Source: Exiguobacterium aurantiacum
Lineage (GTDB): Bacteria > Bacillota > Bacilli > Exiguobacteriales > Exiguobacteriaceae
Assembly: GCF_024362205.1 (NCBI RefSeq)
Contig: NZ_CP101462.1
Span: forward strand, 2,627,001-2,691,000
Length of the DNA stretch: 64,000 nucleotides
Reading direction: 5' to 3'
Of the stretch, positions 1-7,605 are shown in pieces (position 1 is the stretch's first letter; each line of letters opens with the position of its first letter). The notes beneath the pieces were generated by a model. The model was given only the letters and a program-made list of their open reading frames with translations, was not told the DNA's origin and ran no database searches. The position numbers and the translations under genes are program-made.

Positions 1-292
1 TCGTCGTCCCTTCCTGCGTCGCTTCAAAAATCGCATCGACGTCTTTATTGTCCTCTAAATATCCGACCGGATTGTCGACCGTGTCCAACCTGACGTCGAG
101 CGTCTCGGCTTCGAACGCCTCGACGAGTTGCGTTTGCGCGTTCTCATCGAGCACGACGACCGGCACGTAATCCGAGTCCCCGAGAAGAAAGTAAACGAGC
201 GTCAAAATGAGGAGCGGTGCGATCAAAATCAAGGCGACACTCCGTTTATCGTTGAGCGTCTGAAAGATGACGCGTTTCGCCAAGTTACGCAT
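1..292 (-). CDS. ABC-2 type exporter permease, 3' end outside window
   Basis: Only the first 97 codons lie in the window; the gene runs off the left edge. The start is an ATG overlapping the stop of the upstream ATPase by 8 bases, so the two are translationally coupled. After a short basic head there is one hydrophobic helix (about residues 17-36) followed by a soluble, acidic region. This is the usual start of ABC-2 permeases that have a large extracellular loop after helix 1. With the ATPase it should form a drug or lipid exporter in the membrane; the substrate cannot be read from the fragment. Control by the divergent TetR gene is likely. Confidence 0.75.
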   Translation of the reverse strand, partial: MRNLAKRVIFQTLNDKRSVALILIAPLLILTLVYFLLGDSDYVPVVVLDENAQTQLVEAFEAETLDVRLDTVDNPVGYLEDNKDVDAIFEATQEGTT

Positions 293-1013
293 GATCCGTC
301 CCTCCTTTACGACCGGCGATGAGGAACAGTTCCTCGACGCGACCGTTTTCCGTTTGGTCTAACAGATGCGGCACAGTGTCGTAAGCGATCAAGCGTCCCT
401 TATAGATGAGCGCGGCCCAATCACACTCGAGCACCTCATCCATGACGTGAGTCGAGACGATGATGGTCGTCCCGCTCGCCCGAATCGCTTGAAACTGATC
501 CCAGATTTGGCGACGTAAAATGGGATCGATTCCGACCGTCGGCTCGTCTAAAAACAAGACGTCCGGCTGATGCAGGATGGCGATGGCGAGCGACAACCGT
601 TTTTTCATCCCGCCCGAGAAGTTTCGGACGAGTTTTTTACGGTCGGCCGTCAAATCGACGAGCGTAAGCACTTCCGTGATGCGTTGTTGCAATGTCGTCT
701 TGCCAAGCTTATAAATGGAGCCGAAAAACTCTAAGTTCGCCTCGGCCGACAAGTCGTCATACAATCCATCGTTCTGGGGCATGAAGCCGATGTTGTGGAG
801 CATGTGCATGTTCGGCATGACCGTCTCCCCGATTCGAACCGAACCTTTGTCTGCGGCCAGAGCGCCGATCATCAGCCGGATGAGCGTCGTCTTCCCCGAA
901 CCGGACGGACCGAGCAGGCAACAGATGTCCCCTGAGTTGATGGTAAAGCCGACGTGGTCGATGGCCAATTGGTCACCGAACGATTTGCTGACGCCATTCA
1001 GTTGAATGTCCAT
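285..1013 (-). CDS. ABC transporter ATP-binding protein (exporter type)
   Basis: Cytoplasmic ATPase of an ABC exporter, 242 residues from the ATG at 1013; the open frame extends further upstream but only this ATG has a good Shine-Dalgarno (AGGAGAA). Visible motifs are Walker A GPSGSGKT (about 35-42), signature FSGGMKKR, Walker B VLFLDEP followed by TVGIDP, and the switch histidine in VSTHVMDE. The length and the GID form after Walker B fit the CcmA/DrrA-like ABC-2 class. It overlaps the permease gene by 8 bases and shares a 171-base divergent promoter region with the TetR gene. The substrate is unknown; drug or lipid export is the usual role of this layout. Confidence 0.88.
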   Translation of the reverse strand: MDIQLNGVSKSFGDQLAIDHVGFTINSGDICCLLGPSGSGKTTLIRLMIGALAADKGSVRIGETVMPNMHMLHNIGFMPQNDGLYDDLSAEANLEFFGSIYKLGKTTLQQRITEVLTLVDLTADRKKLVRNFSGGMKKRLSLAIAILHQPDVLFLDEPTVGIDPILRRQIWDQFQAIRASGTTIIVSTHVMDEVLECDWAALIYKGRLIAYDTVPHLLDQTENGRVEELFLIAGRKGGTDHA

Positions 1014-1055
1014 AACGATTCTCCTTTTCGATGTCCGATTCATGTACACTTGACT

Positions 1056-1074
1056 AACAGACACCGTGTTGGTT
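1056..1074. promoter_or_regulatory. Candidate TetR operator (19-bp inverted repeat)
   Basis: An imperfect palindrome of the form AACnnACACnGTGTnnGTT lies in the intergenic region between the exporter operon and the tetR gene. It is preceded immediately by TTGACT (1050-1055) and followed by TGTATG (1075-1080), so it could sit inside the promoter of tetR, although the 19-base spacing is long. Its position and symmetry fit an autoregulatory operator. This is inferred from sequence only. Confidence 0.5.
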
Positions 1075-1083
1075 TGTATGTTC

Positions 1084-1112
1084 AGTATAGACCTCGTCCG
1101 ACAACCCAACAA
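1084..1112 (-). promoter_or_regulatory. Promoter of the ABC exporter operon
   Basis: Read on the minus strand, TTGTTG (-35, 1107-1112) is separated by 17 bases from TATACT (-10, 1084-1089). It drives the ATPase-permease pair, with the palindrome at 1056-1074 lying just downstream of the start point where a repressor would block transcription. Confidence 0.6.
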
Positions 1113-1184
1113 TCGGCAATATCGTGCATCGTGTCGGTTATCAGACAGTCCGCACTCAAGTGTTGGATAAAGGAGAAAAAACAG

Positions 1185-1784
1185 ATGGGACATGAAGATT
1201 TACGCATCACACGAACGAAACAATTGATCAAGACGGCCTTTTTGGATTTGATTGACACGCACGGGTTTGAGGCGGTCACCGTGAAAGCCATCACCGAACG
1301 GGCCGGCATCAATCGCGGGACGTTTTACAGTCACTATGTGGATAAGTTCGACTTGATGGAGAAATTGATTGAAGTCATTTTTCATGAGGCCGAACAGAAA
1401 CTGGTCAAACAGATTCCACGCGTCTTCGGTGACCAACGCGGACCCGCCGCTCATGAGTTGCTCGTCCCGTTCATCCGCTTCATCGAAGACAATAAAATCT
1501 TGATGAAACCGCTCCTCGGGCCGAACGGCGACCCTCAGTTTCAGGTCCGGCTCCGGTCGTATATGCATGCGGCGCTGTTCCAACGTTCCCCAACAGTGTT
1601 GTTCGACGCGACGAAAGCACTCGTGCCGGCCGATTATCTCGTGTCCTATATTTCCGCGGCCCATATGGGGGTCATCTACGAATGGCTGTACAACGACCGT
1701 CCTGAGACCGCTGAGGACATCGCCCGTATCATTTATACGATCACGTTTGAAGGACCGTTGACGGCCGGAGGTCTGAAGCCATAA
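1185..1784 (+). CDS. TetR/AcrR family transcriptional regulator
   Basis: One-component repressor of 199 residues. The open frame runs further upstream, but the ATG at 1185 follows AAAGGAG and begins the typical TetR N-terminus. The helix-turn-helix is visible at about residues 24-50, with VTVKAITERAGINRGTFYSH followed by a conserved Y and F-D-L-M. The rest is the variable ligand-binding/dimerisation domain; the C-terminal pattern resembles the TetR_C_33-type regulators common in Firmicutes. Transcribed divergently from an ABC exporter, so it probably represses that exporter and itself through the palindrome between them. The inducer is unknown. Confidence 0.9.
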   Translation: MGHEDLRITRTKQLIKTAFLDLIDTHGFEAVTVKAITERAGINRGTFYSHYVDKFDLMEKLIEVIFHEAEQKLVKQIPRVFGDQRGPAAHELLVPFIRFIEDNKILMKPLLGPNGDPQFQVRLRSYMHAALFQRSPTVLFDATKALVPADYLVSYISAAHMGVIYEWLYNDRPETAEDIARIIYTITFEGPLTAGGLKP

Positions 1785-1952
1785 GTTTTTCCCATCATCC
1801 AATTTGATAATTTTGTACATTCGAGCCCGATATGCATGTTCATACATCGCGAAGCAGGGAATAAGAGACGTGATGGCAAATTGTTAGAGTAGTTCATCAC
1901 GCTCTCATACTTAAGATTGAAAAATACATGGTGGAAGAAGGGCGAAACACAT

Positions 1953-3455
1953 ATGCAAAACGTGAACAAATCAGTAATTGTGATCGGTGGAGGTCTCGGA
2001 GGGATATCAGCAGCCATCTCGCTCGCACAAAAAGGATACGACGTCTCTTTGTACGAAAAGAACGACCACATCGGTGGGAAAGTGAACCGGCTTGAACAGG
2101 ACGGGTTCGGCTTTGACCTCGGTCCATCGATTTTAACGATGCCGCAGATCTTCGAGAAACTGTTCGCAGGCAGCGGCAAGCGGATGGAAGACTATGTACC
2201 GACAAAACGGCTCGACCTCGAGTGGCGCTCGTTCTTCCCGGACGGCACGGTACTCGACTTGTATCACGACTTGGACGTGATGGAGCGCGCCAACCCGTCG
2301 CTGTCGCGGAAAGACATGCGTGAGTATCGCGAGCTGTTGAAATATGCCGAGCGCATCTACCACACGACAGAGAAGGCGTATTTGAAGGAAGGGTTCGAGT
2401 CGCCGCGCGAAGCGGTCGCACAGACCGGTCTCTTCTCGACGTTGTTCGGCTTCGATTTGACGTCGACGATGTACGACGGGATCGCCAAACGAATCAGCAA
2501 CCCGCATTTACGGACGATGCTGTCGTATTACGTGAAATACGTCGGCTCATCCCCGTACAGTGCACCGGCCGTCCTCAACATGATGATTTACATGCAGCAC
2601 GCACAAGGCTGTTGGTACGTCGAAGGCGGGACACATAAACTGGCGGAAGGATTGACGAAACTCGCTGAAGAGATCGGTGTGAAGCTCCATACCGGGCAAG
2701 GCGTCGTCCGGGCCCATACGTTGAACGGACAACTGACGGCAATCGAACTCGAGGACGGACGGCTACGTTCGGCCGACTATTTCGTCTCCAATATGGAAGT
2801 CATCCCGTTCTATCAAAAGATGGTCGAGGCGGACGAGCAGTACGTCGACAAGCTCGTTGAAAAGTACGAACCGGCCAGCTCCGGTTTCGTGCTCCATCTC
2901 GGGGTGAACAAAGAGTATCCGGCGCTCGGCCATCACAACTTCTTCTTCTCGGAGAACTTGCATGAACAGATGGATAAAATCTTCGAGCAGCATCAGTTGC
3001 CGGACGATCCGACGATTTACTTGGTGAACGTCAATAAGACCGATCCGACACAGGCACCGCCCGGGCATGAGAACATTAAAATCTTGCCGCACATCCCGTA
3101 CATCCAAGACAACCCGTTCACGCCAGAGGACTACGCAGCGTTCGAAGAGCGTGTACTCGATAAGCTCGAGCGGATGGGCTTGGACGGTTTGCGAGAACAT
3201 ACGGTGACGCGCGACGTCTGGACGCCGCATGATATCGAGCGCATGTACGGCTCGGACCGGGGCGCGATTTATGGGACCGTCGCCGATAAAAAACGGAACG
3301 GCGGCTTCAAGCACAAGAAACAGAGCGAGCTGTACGACAATCTCTACTTTGTCGGCGGCACGGTCAATCCAGGCGGCGGCATGCCGATGGTGACACTGAG
3401 CGGCCAGCAAGTGAGTGATAAGATCGCGAAACGTGACGGGGTCGTCACGAGCTAA
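1953..3455 (+). CDS. crtP: 4,4'-diaponeurosporene oxygenase-like CrtI-family enzyme (CrtP/CrtNb)
   Basis: FAD-dependent carotenoid oxidase of 500 residues. The N-terminal dinucleotide-binding fold shows VIVIGGGLGG (8-17) with GG KVN and DLGPS downstream. The C-terminal FAD motif includes VGGTVNPGGGMP and LSGQQV. From memory the protein follows the staphylococcal CrtP (CrtNb) sequence closely through blocks such as WRSFFPDGT, VGSSPYSAP, EPASSG and GAIYG.VADKK, more closely than it follows the desaturase CrtN. CrtP oxidises the terminal methyl group of diaponeurosporene on the way to staphyloxanthin-type C30 pigments. The start ATG is preceded by GAAGAAGGG. No crtM, crtN or other carotenoid gene is in the window, so the rest of the pathway must lie elsewhere. 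Desaturase activity cannot be excluded. Confidence 0.85.
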   Translation: MQNVNKSVIVIGGGLGGISAAISLAQKGYDVSLYEKNDHIGGKVNRLEQDGFGFDLGPSILTMPQIFEKLFAGSGKRMEDYVPTKRLDLEWRSFFPDGTVLDLYHDLDVMERANPSLSRKDMREYRELLKYAERIYHTTEKAYLKEGFESPREAVAQTGLFSTLFGFDLTSTMYDGIAKRISNPHLRTMLSYYVKYVGSSPYSAPAVLNMMIYMQHAQGCWYVEGGTHKLAEGLTKLAEEIGVKLHTGQGVVRAHTLNGQLTAIELEDGRLRSADYFVSNMEVIPFYQKMVEADEQYVDKLVEKYEPASSGFVLHLGVNKEYPALGHHNFFFSENLHEQMDKIFEQHQLPDDPTIYLVNVNKTDPTQAPPGHENIKILPHIPYIQDNPFTPEDYAAFEERVLDKLERMGLDGLREHTVTRDVWTPHDIERMYGSDRGAIYGTVADKKRNGGFKHKKQSELYDNLYFVGGTVNPGGGMPMVTLSGQQVSDKIAKRDGVVTS

Positions 3456-3462
3456 ATAACGG

Positions 3463-3503
3463 AAGAGCCCTCATTCATACGACTGAATGGGGAGCTCTTT
3501 TTT
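3463..3503 (+). terminator. Rho-independent terminator after crtP
   Basis: Imperfect hairpin: AGAGC.CC.CATTCA pairs with TGAATGGGGAGCTCT around a short loop, followed by a run of T. Confidence 0.8.
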
Positions 3504-3593
3504 GCATTCCTCTCAAACTTGAAACTTTTTACAATTCCTTGCCGTATACTGCATAAAGGTATAGAATACTGACAACATATCGGGAGGAAGCCA

Positions 3594-4319
3594 ATGCATC
3601 AAATTACGAGTTTTTTCTTTATGTATGCGAAAGTCGTCGTCAGTGATCGCGTCCCGTTCATCTTCACAATGGGGATCCCGCTCGCGATTGCACTATTGTA
3701 CAGCCCGCCGAACATCGACACGATGACACCCGCTGAGTTTTCCACGTACTTGTCGTACTTTTGGGTGTACATCATCTTGGCGACGTATTTGAATGGCGTC
3801 GCACTCGAACTCGCTCGCATGCGCGAGCACGGTCTTATGAAGACGTACGTCATGATTTCTGGGAACAAATATACATACGTCACGGCCATCATTTTGGCAC
3901 AGCTTCTGTTCGCGGCCATCAGCCTCATCATCTTCACGGTCATCGTCACGCTCGTCCACGGCCAGTTTTCATTCGGCCTGCTCGTGACCCCGTTACTTCT
4001 TCTGCTCGGCAGCTTGCCGTTAGCAGTCGGATGTATCAGCATCACGCTCCTGCCGGTGAAAGTCTCGAGCCTGATGAAGTTCGCGAACATCCTCATGTAT
4101 CCGCTGTTCCTACTCGCCGTCAAACAGTCGGATCAATGGTTCGGGTACGTCAATCCGTTCTACGCGCTCCATCAACTGTCTCTCGCTCTGCTCCACGGCG
4201 TCACACAAATCGACGTCTCATTCAATCTCGTCGCCACCTTGCTCTCGCTCACCGGCTATGTCGTCATCGGACTCATCGCCATGAAACGATTCAATCTCGT
4301 CTCACTCGTCACACGCTAG
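3594..4319 (+). CDS. ABC-2 type transporter permease
   Basis: Integral membrane protein of 241 residues with about six hydrophobic helices (near 22-38, 48-66, 98-122, 128-150, 160-178, 212-232), the pattern of ABC-2 exporter permeases without a large extracellular domain. The ATG follows GGGAGGAAGCC. The gene ends 9 bases before the ATPase gene at 4329, and the two should form one exporter. The motif arrangement (RMREHGLMKTY after helix 2) is the amphipathic coupling segment typical of this class. Substrate unknown. Confidence 0.85.
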   Translation: MHQITSFFFMYAKVVVSDRVPFIFTMGIPLAIALLYSPPNIDTMTPAEFSTYLSYFWVYIILATYLNGVALELARMREHGLMKTYVMISGNKYTYVTAIILAQLLFAAISLIIFTVIVTLVHGQFSFGLLVTPLLLLLGSLPLAVGCISITLLPVKVSSLMKFANILMYPLFLLAVKQSDQWFGYVNPFYALHQLSLALLHGVTQIDVSFNLVATLLSLTGYVVIGLIAMKRFNLVSLVTR

Positions 4320-4328
4320 GAGGAACTT

Positions 4329-5057
4329 ATGCACATTCAACAGTTGTCGTATCGTTATCCGAAAGCGAAACGTCCCGTGCTCGACGACGTCTCGTTCACG
4401 CTTCACTCTAATAAAATCAACGTCTTAATTGGCTTGAACGGTGCCGGGAAGACGACGCTATTCGACTGCATGACCGGCACACTCCCGGTCGATCATACGT
4501 CGCTGTCGCTCGTCCCCTCGACCGACATGCTCTATTTGACGCAAAACATTTTATACTACAATGAACTGACCGGCAAAGACCTCGCTTTCTTTATCGGACG
4601 GTTGTCCAAACGACCCGATTTCAAAAAACTCGAGTCGTATGTGAACGGACTCTCGACCGCACGAGAGCAAGAGCTGTTCGAACACTTATGGAAGATGAAA
4701 CTCGGGAAAATGTCTGTCGGGGAGCGGAAGTGGTTGTTCGTGACGTTGCTCGCCTCGGTCAAGCGCTCCCTCTATCTGTTCGACGAACCGACGAGCGGGG
4801 TCGACCCGGCATCGCGAATCCACATCATGCGGCGGTTGCACCGTCTCGTCCAAGACGGACGGACGTGCCTCATCTCGACGCATCAGCTACACGACCTTTC
4901 GCAATTTGACGCACATGTCATTTTCCTCCACGCGGGACGTGTGTTATACGAAGGTGACTTCCAAGACTGGTTGCGCGCCTCAGGGACGAACGACCCGGAC
5001 GAAGCGTTCGTCGCGATGGTCGAAGGAACGATGAATGATGTGGCGGTGACACGATGA
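4329..5057 (+). CDS. ABC transporter ATP-binding protein
   Basis: ATPase partner of the preceding permease, 242 residues. Walker A is GLNGAGKTT (about 36-44), Walker B LYLFDEP followed by TSGVDP, and the H-loop is STHQL. The signature loop reads MSVGERKW instead of LSGGQ, a noticeable departure that still keeps the G-E/Q pattern. The spacing between Walker A and signature is short, and the protein resembles minimal antibiotic or bacteriocin exporters. Strong ribosome site AGGAGG before the ATG. The stop overlaps (ATGA) the start of a 29-codon membrane peptide. Confidence 0.87.
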   Translation: MHIQQLSYRYPKAKRPVLDDVSFTLHSNKINVLIGLNGAGKTTLFDCMTGTLPVDHTSLSLVPSTDMLYLTQNILYYNELTGKDLAFFIGRLSKRPDFKKLESYVNGLSTAREQELFEHLWKMKLGKMSVGERKWLFVTLLASVKRSLYLFDEPTSGVDPASRIHIMRRLHRLVQDGRTCLISTHQLHDLSQFDAHVIFLHAGRVLYEGDFQDWLRASGTNDPDEAFVAMVEGTMNDVAVTR

Positions 5058-5143
5058 CCGATTCATTTTGGGAACGACACCGCTTCAAGTTCTATACGAT
5101 TGGCATGGTCATCTGCGGGATATTGGTAGGTATGTTTTCATAA
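5054..5143 (+). CDS. 29-residue single-helix membrane peptide coupled to the ABC genes
   Basis: A 29-codon frame whose ATG overlaps the ATPase stop as ATGA. The product has a charged head (MTDSFWERHRFKF) and one hydrophobic segment of about 16 residues ending at the C-terminus (GMVICGILVG). It ends immediately before a strong terminator, so it is the last gene of the ABC operon. I do not recognise it. A small accessory subunit of the exporter is one possibility; the coupling and operon position are the only evidence that it is translated. Confidence 0.6.
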   Translation: MTDSFWERHRFKFYTIGMVICGILVGMFS

Positions 5144-5180
5144 AAAGAAGCATCTGACACGACGTCAGATGCTTCTTTTA
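5144..5180. terminator. Bidirectional terminator
   Basis: Nearly perfect hairpin, AAGAAGCATCTGAC paired with GTCAGATGCTTCTT, with A-run before and T-run after, so it can end transcription from both convergent operons. It overlaps the stop of the minus-strand small gene. Confidence 0.88.
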
Positions 5181-5291
5181 GTTGCCTGAACTCGATTTTC
5201 CGATAATCAGCTTCAATACAACAATGATTCCGCCTAACATGACAGCAAAGGTACCAAGTGACCAGAGCATGTCCAACACTCGTAGATCCAT
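5178..5291 (-). CDS. 37-residue single-helix membrane protein
   Basis: Short frame from the ATG at 5291, preceded by AAAGGAGAGG at good spacing. The product has a hydrophobic stretch of about 22 residues (LGTFAVMLGGIIVVLKLIIG) and a polar tail GKSSSGN. It lies 18 bases after the lipoprotein gene and ends in the shared terminator. No family recognised. The good ribosome site is the main reason to call it. Confidence 0.6.
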   Translation of the reverse strand: MDLRVLDMLWSLGTFAVMLGGIIVVLKLIIGKSSSGN

Positions 5292-5309
5292 CGTATTCGT
5301 CCTCTCCTT

Positions 5310-5702
5310 TTAAATATTATTTAGATTCAAGATTTCATTCACATCTTCAGTGTATATCGAATCGAATTCAAATACGTCGGTCCCTTCCATTCCACGAGTG
5401 AAGAGCATCTTGTCATCATCTAGAACCCAAACGTTCACCATTGCCTCCATCGTCGACTCAGACCGATTGTTCACTGTGATAACGTAGTCGGGCAAACCTG
5501 TAACTTTCGCTTCAGACAAAGGACTCGTCTCAATCAACTCGAGAAATCGCCCAATTTCCGCCTCGTCCGTGAGCGTATCGCCAGAAAAAACGATTGTGCT
5601 TTCATCTGCATACGTCCCGACGACAAGTTCACGACCGTTTTCATTACATGCATTTAAAAATAGTAGCCCGACAATTAAAAAGAAGACTAGTCTTCGTCTC
5701 AT
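5310..5702 (-). CDS. Small predicted lipoprotein
   Basis: 130 residues with a signal peptide MRRRLVFFLIVGLLFLNAC whose lipobox L-N-A-C places the lipidated cysteine at residue 19. The mature part is acidic, about 110 residues, with alternating hydrophobic strands (VVGTYADESTIVFSG, VTGLPDYVITVNN). No family is recognised. It precedes the 37-residue membrane gene and follows the array of small membrane proteins, with 21 bases between it and the next gene upstream, so it may be in the same transcript. Confidence 0.8.
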   Translation of the reverse strand: MRRRLVFFLIVGLLFLNACNENGRELVVGTYADESTIVFSGDTLTDEAEIGRFLELIETSPLSEAKVTGLPDYVITVNNRSESTMEAMVNVWVLDDDKMLFTRGMEGTDVFEFDSIYTEDVNEILNLNNI

Positions 5703-5723
5703 CCATCCGCACTTCCCTTTGGT

Positions 5724-6209
5724 TTACTTGAAGCGATCTTTAGATGCGTCGCGATGCGCCGTCCGCAGCTCATGATTCGTCACGTGCTCCGGGTCAATCA
5801 ACTCGATTTTCCGGTTCACCCATACTGACAAGAAGATGAATGGGATGAACAAAGCGAGTAGCATAATTGCGAAGATGACGAGTGACCCTTCAATCGCCCA
5901 AGCGATGGCGATGAAGACCCCAAGCAGGATGACGTTCGCGAGCACGATGCCGAACTCGAGTCGCACGAACTTTTGATAGCGCGCGTCGTCATTGAATGTG
6001 AGCAGCAACTTCATCCGATGCCATGCCCGATAGAGACTTGGCAGCTGCGTCGCCATGATGATGATGGCGAACGTCGCGAGGGTGATGTCTTGCGTAAAGA
6101 TGAAGTAAAAGGCGATTCCTAAAATTGCGAACGTGAGCAAGAGCGCCGTCCGGTTCACTTTCCGGTCGTTCTCGACCATTTGTTTCAGTCGTTCATTTTT
6201 ATTAACCAT
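5724..6209 (-). CDS. Four-helix membrane protein, 'LLTFN/DPEHVT' paralogue family
   Basis: 161 residues from the ATG at 6209, which has TGGGAG at good distance; an ATG at 6227 overlapping the upstream stop (ATGA) is an alternative. Two helices (about 24-40 and 42-60), then a conserved cytosolic-looking block WHRMKLLLTFNDDARYQ, two more helices, and a conserved C-terminal block with D/NRK...IDPEHVT followed by a charged tail. N-terminal pattern NERLKQM. Member of a ten-gene local family; closest to the next gene, which shares the block WHRMKLLLTFNDDARYQ exactly. I know no function for the family. Confidence 0.85.
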   Translation of the reverse strand: MVNKNERLKQMVENDRKVNRTALLLTFAILGIAFYFIFTQDITLATFAIIIMATQLPSLYRAWHRMKLLLTFNDDARYQKFVRLEFGIVLANVILLGVFIAIAWAIEGSLVIFAIMLLALFIPFIFLSVWVNRKIELIDPEHVTNHELRTAHRDASKDRFK

Positions 6210-6223
6210 ACTGATTACTCCCA

Positions 6224-6703
6224 TCATGATGACTTTCGTTTTTCGCGCTCGAGTTGCGCCTTGCCAAGCTCCGTCGCGGTCACATGCTCCGGGTCAATCG
6301 TTTTTAACTCACGGTCGATGCGAATCCCAAGCGCTAGGAACGTGATCAGACCGACGATAACAACGATGACGAGCGTAAGTAGCGTGATCCATCCGAGCAT
6401 CGAGCTCGCGATCAACAGCACGAGAAACACGATGTTCCCGACGGCCAAGCCGAACTCGGATCGTACTTTTTGTTGGTAGCGAGCATCGTCGTTGAAGGTG
6501 AGCAGCAACTTCATCCGATGCCACCCTTTATACAGCACGGGCAGCTGTCCAACCAAGATGATCGGCAACAGTAAAAGGACATCCGTCGCCCAAAAATAGA
6601 TGATGAACAGTGCGATGATTCCTATCGTCGGGTACAACATTTGTTTTTGTCGCTTTCGATCGTTCTCCATCATGCGTTCAAGTCTTATGTTATGGTCAAC
6701 CAT
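6224..6703 (-). CDS. Four-helix membrane protein, 'LLTFN/DPEHVT' paralogue family
   Basis: 159 residues, ATG preceded by AGGGGG. Architecture as in its downstream neighbour: short charged N-terminus (IRLERMMENDRK), two helices, the block WHRMKLLLTFNDDARYQ, two helices, then DRELKTIDPEHVT and a lysine/arginine-rich tail. The near identity of the middle block to the 5724-6209 product points to a recent tandem duplication, while the helices have diverged. Stop and next start overlap as ATGA. Confidence 0.85.
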   Translation of the reverse strand: MVDHNIRLERMMENDRKRQKQMLYPTIGIIALFIIYFWATDVLLLLPIILVGQLPVLYKGWHRMKLLLTFNDDARYQQKVRSEFGLAVGNIVFLVLLIASSMLGWITLLTLVIVVIVGLITFLALGIRIDRELKTIDPEHVTATELGKAQLEREKRKSS

Positions 6704-6761
6704 CCAATCCCCCTAATCAAAACTCGTTACCTTCTTTTACGAAAGGAAACGGCAAATCGTT

Positions 6762-7580
6762 TCACTCAACTCGAATATCGTTATCGAGAATGTACATCGT
6801 CTCTTCGTAGCGTTGTTTACTATAGACGTCGTCTTGCCTGTGGAGCGTCTCAAAAAATGCTTCGAACAGTTGTTGATCTAAAGGCTTCCGTCGAATAATG
6901 ACTTCTTGAATGACGCTTGTCGCCGTCTCTCGCAACGTCTCGTCATCCATCCAGGTCAACAGCTCACGAACGAGCTCGTTCGCCTCAAGTGAATCCAATC
7001 CATTGAACCAAATAACCGCACCGTCCAGTTTTTCTTTCGGTTCTTCACTATAAAGCAGGCGTCGCGCATCGTCCAAGAGTGTTTTCCCTTGTTTCATTTC
7101 AGTGATCGGTTCTGGGGTCATTTCTGCAAACATTGCCATGTCGACCGTCGTGAGCGCTTCGCTAAATTGACTGAACGAATCGAACAAGACATCAATCTCT
7201 TCCGTATCCGTATCGATATAGGCAATCTTAGGCGTCGCGCCTTCATGGTAGTCGAATGCGAGGAAAAAGTGCCCGTCACCGGCGAACGCAATCAATCGTT
7301 CATCCTCGACACCCCATTCCGTTAATAAAGCTTTCGATTCGATCAGCCCTTTGTGACGCCCGACCCCAGCAATTGAATCAACGAGGGCGATGTCGGCTTG
7401 TCCATTCCATGTAATCGGTAAGTCGCGATTTTCGACATATCCCCCGTTCTGGATACGAATCGCCTCGAGATAATCAGTCGGCAGTTTCACCCCGAGTCGC
7501 GTCTCCACTTCAGTCAACACGTCGTCCGTTAATGCGGGCAACCGGTTCGGGTCGTCCGGTGTAGCATTCCAAATGATCAT
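6762..7580 (-). CDS. SMI1/KNR4 (SUKH) family protein
   Basis: 272 residues, soluble. The N-terminal half (about 15-140) reads as a SUKH fold: LTDDVLTEVETRLGVKLPTDYLEAIRIQNGG, then LIAFAGDGHFFLAFDY, the diagnostic G-D-G...A.D pattern. The C-terminal half is acidic and helical. In bacteria SUKH proteins are frequently immunity factors against contact-dependent or secreted toxins, but many have unknown roles. It sits inside the array of small membrane protein genes and is 25 bases from the neighbour upstream, so co-transcription is likely. No toxin gene is visible nearby. Confidence 0.8.
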   Translation of the reverse strand: MIIWNATPDDPNRLPALTDDVLTEVETRLGVKLPTDYLEAIRIQNGGYVENRDLPITWNGQADIALVDSIAGVGRHKGLIESKALLTEWGVEDERLIAFAGDGHFFLAFDYHEGATPKIAYIDTDTEEIDVLFDSFSQFSEALTTVDMAMFAEMTPEPITEMKQGKTLLDDARRLLYSEEPKEKLDGAVIWFNGLDSLEANELVRELLTWMDDETLRETATSVIQEVIIRRKPLDQQLFEAFFETLHRQDDVYSKQRYEETMYILDNDIRVE

Positions 7581-7605
7581 TTTTCCCCTGCTTTCTTCAA
7601 TCGTC

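Noticed and set aside
954-1184. Upstream extension of the tetR frame
   Set aside because: The extension overlaps the exporter gene and promoter; the ATG at 1185 has the ribosome site and family start.
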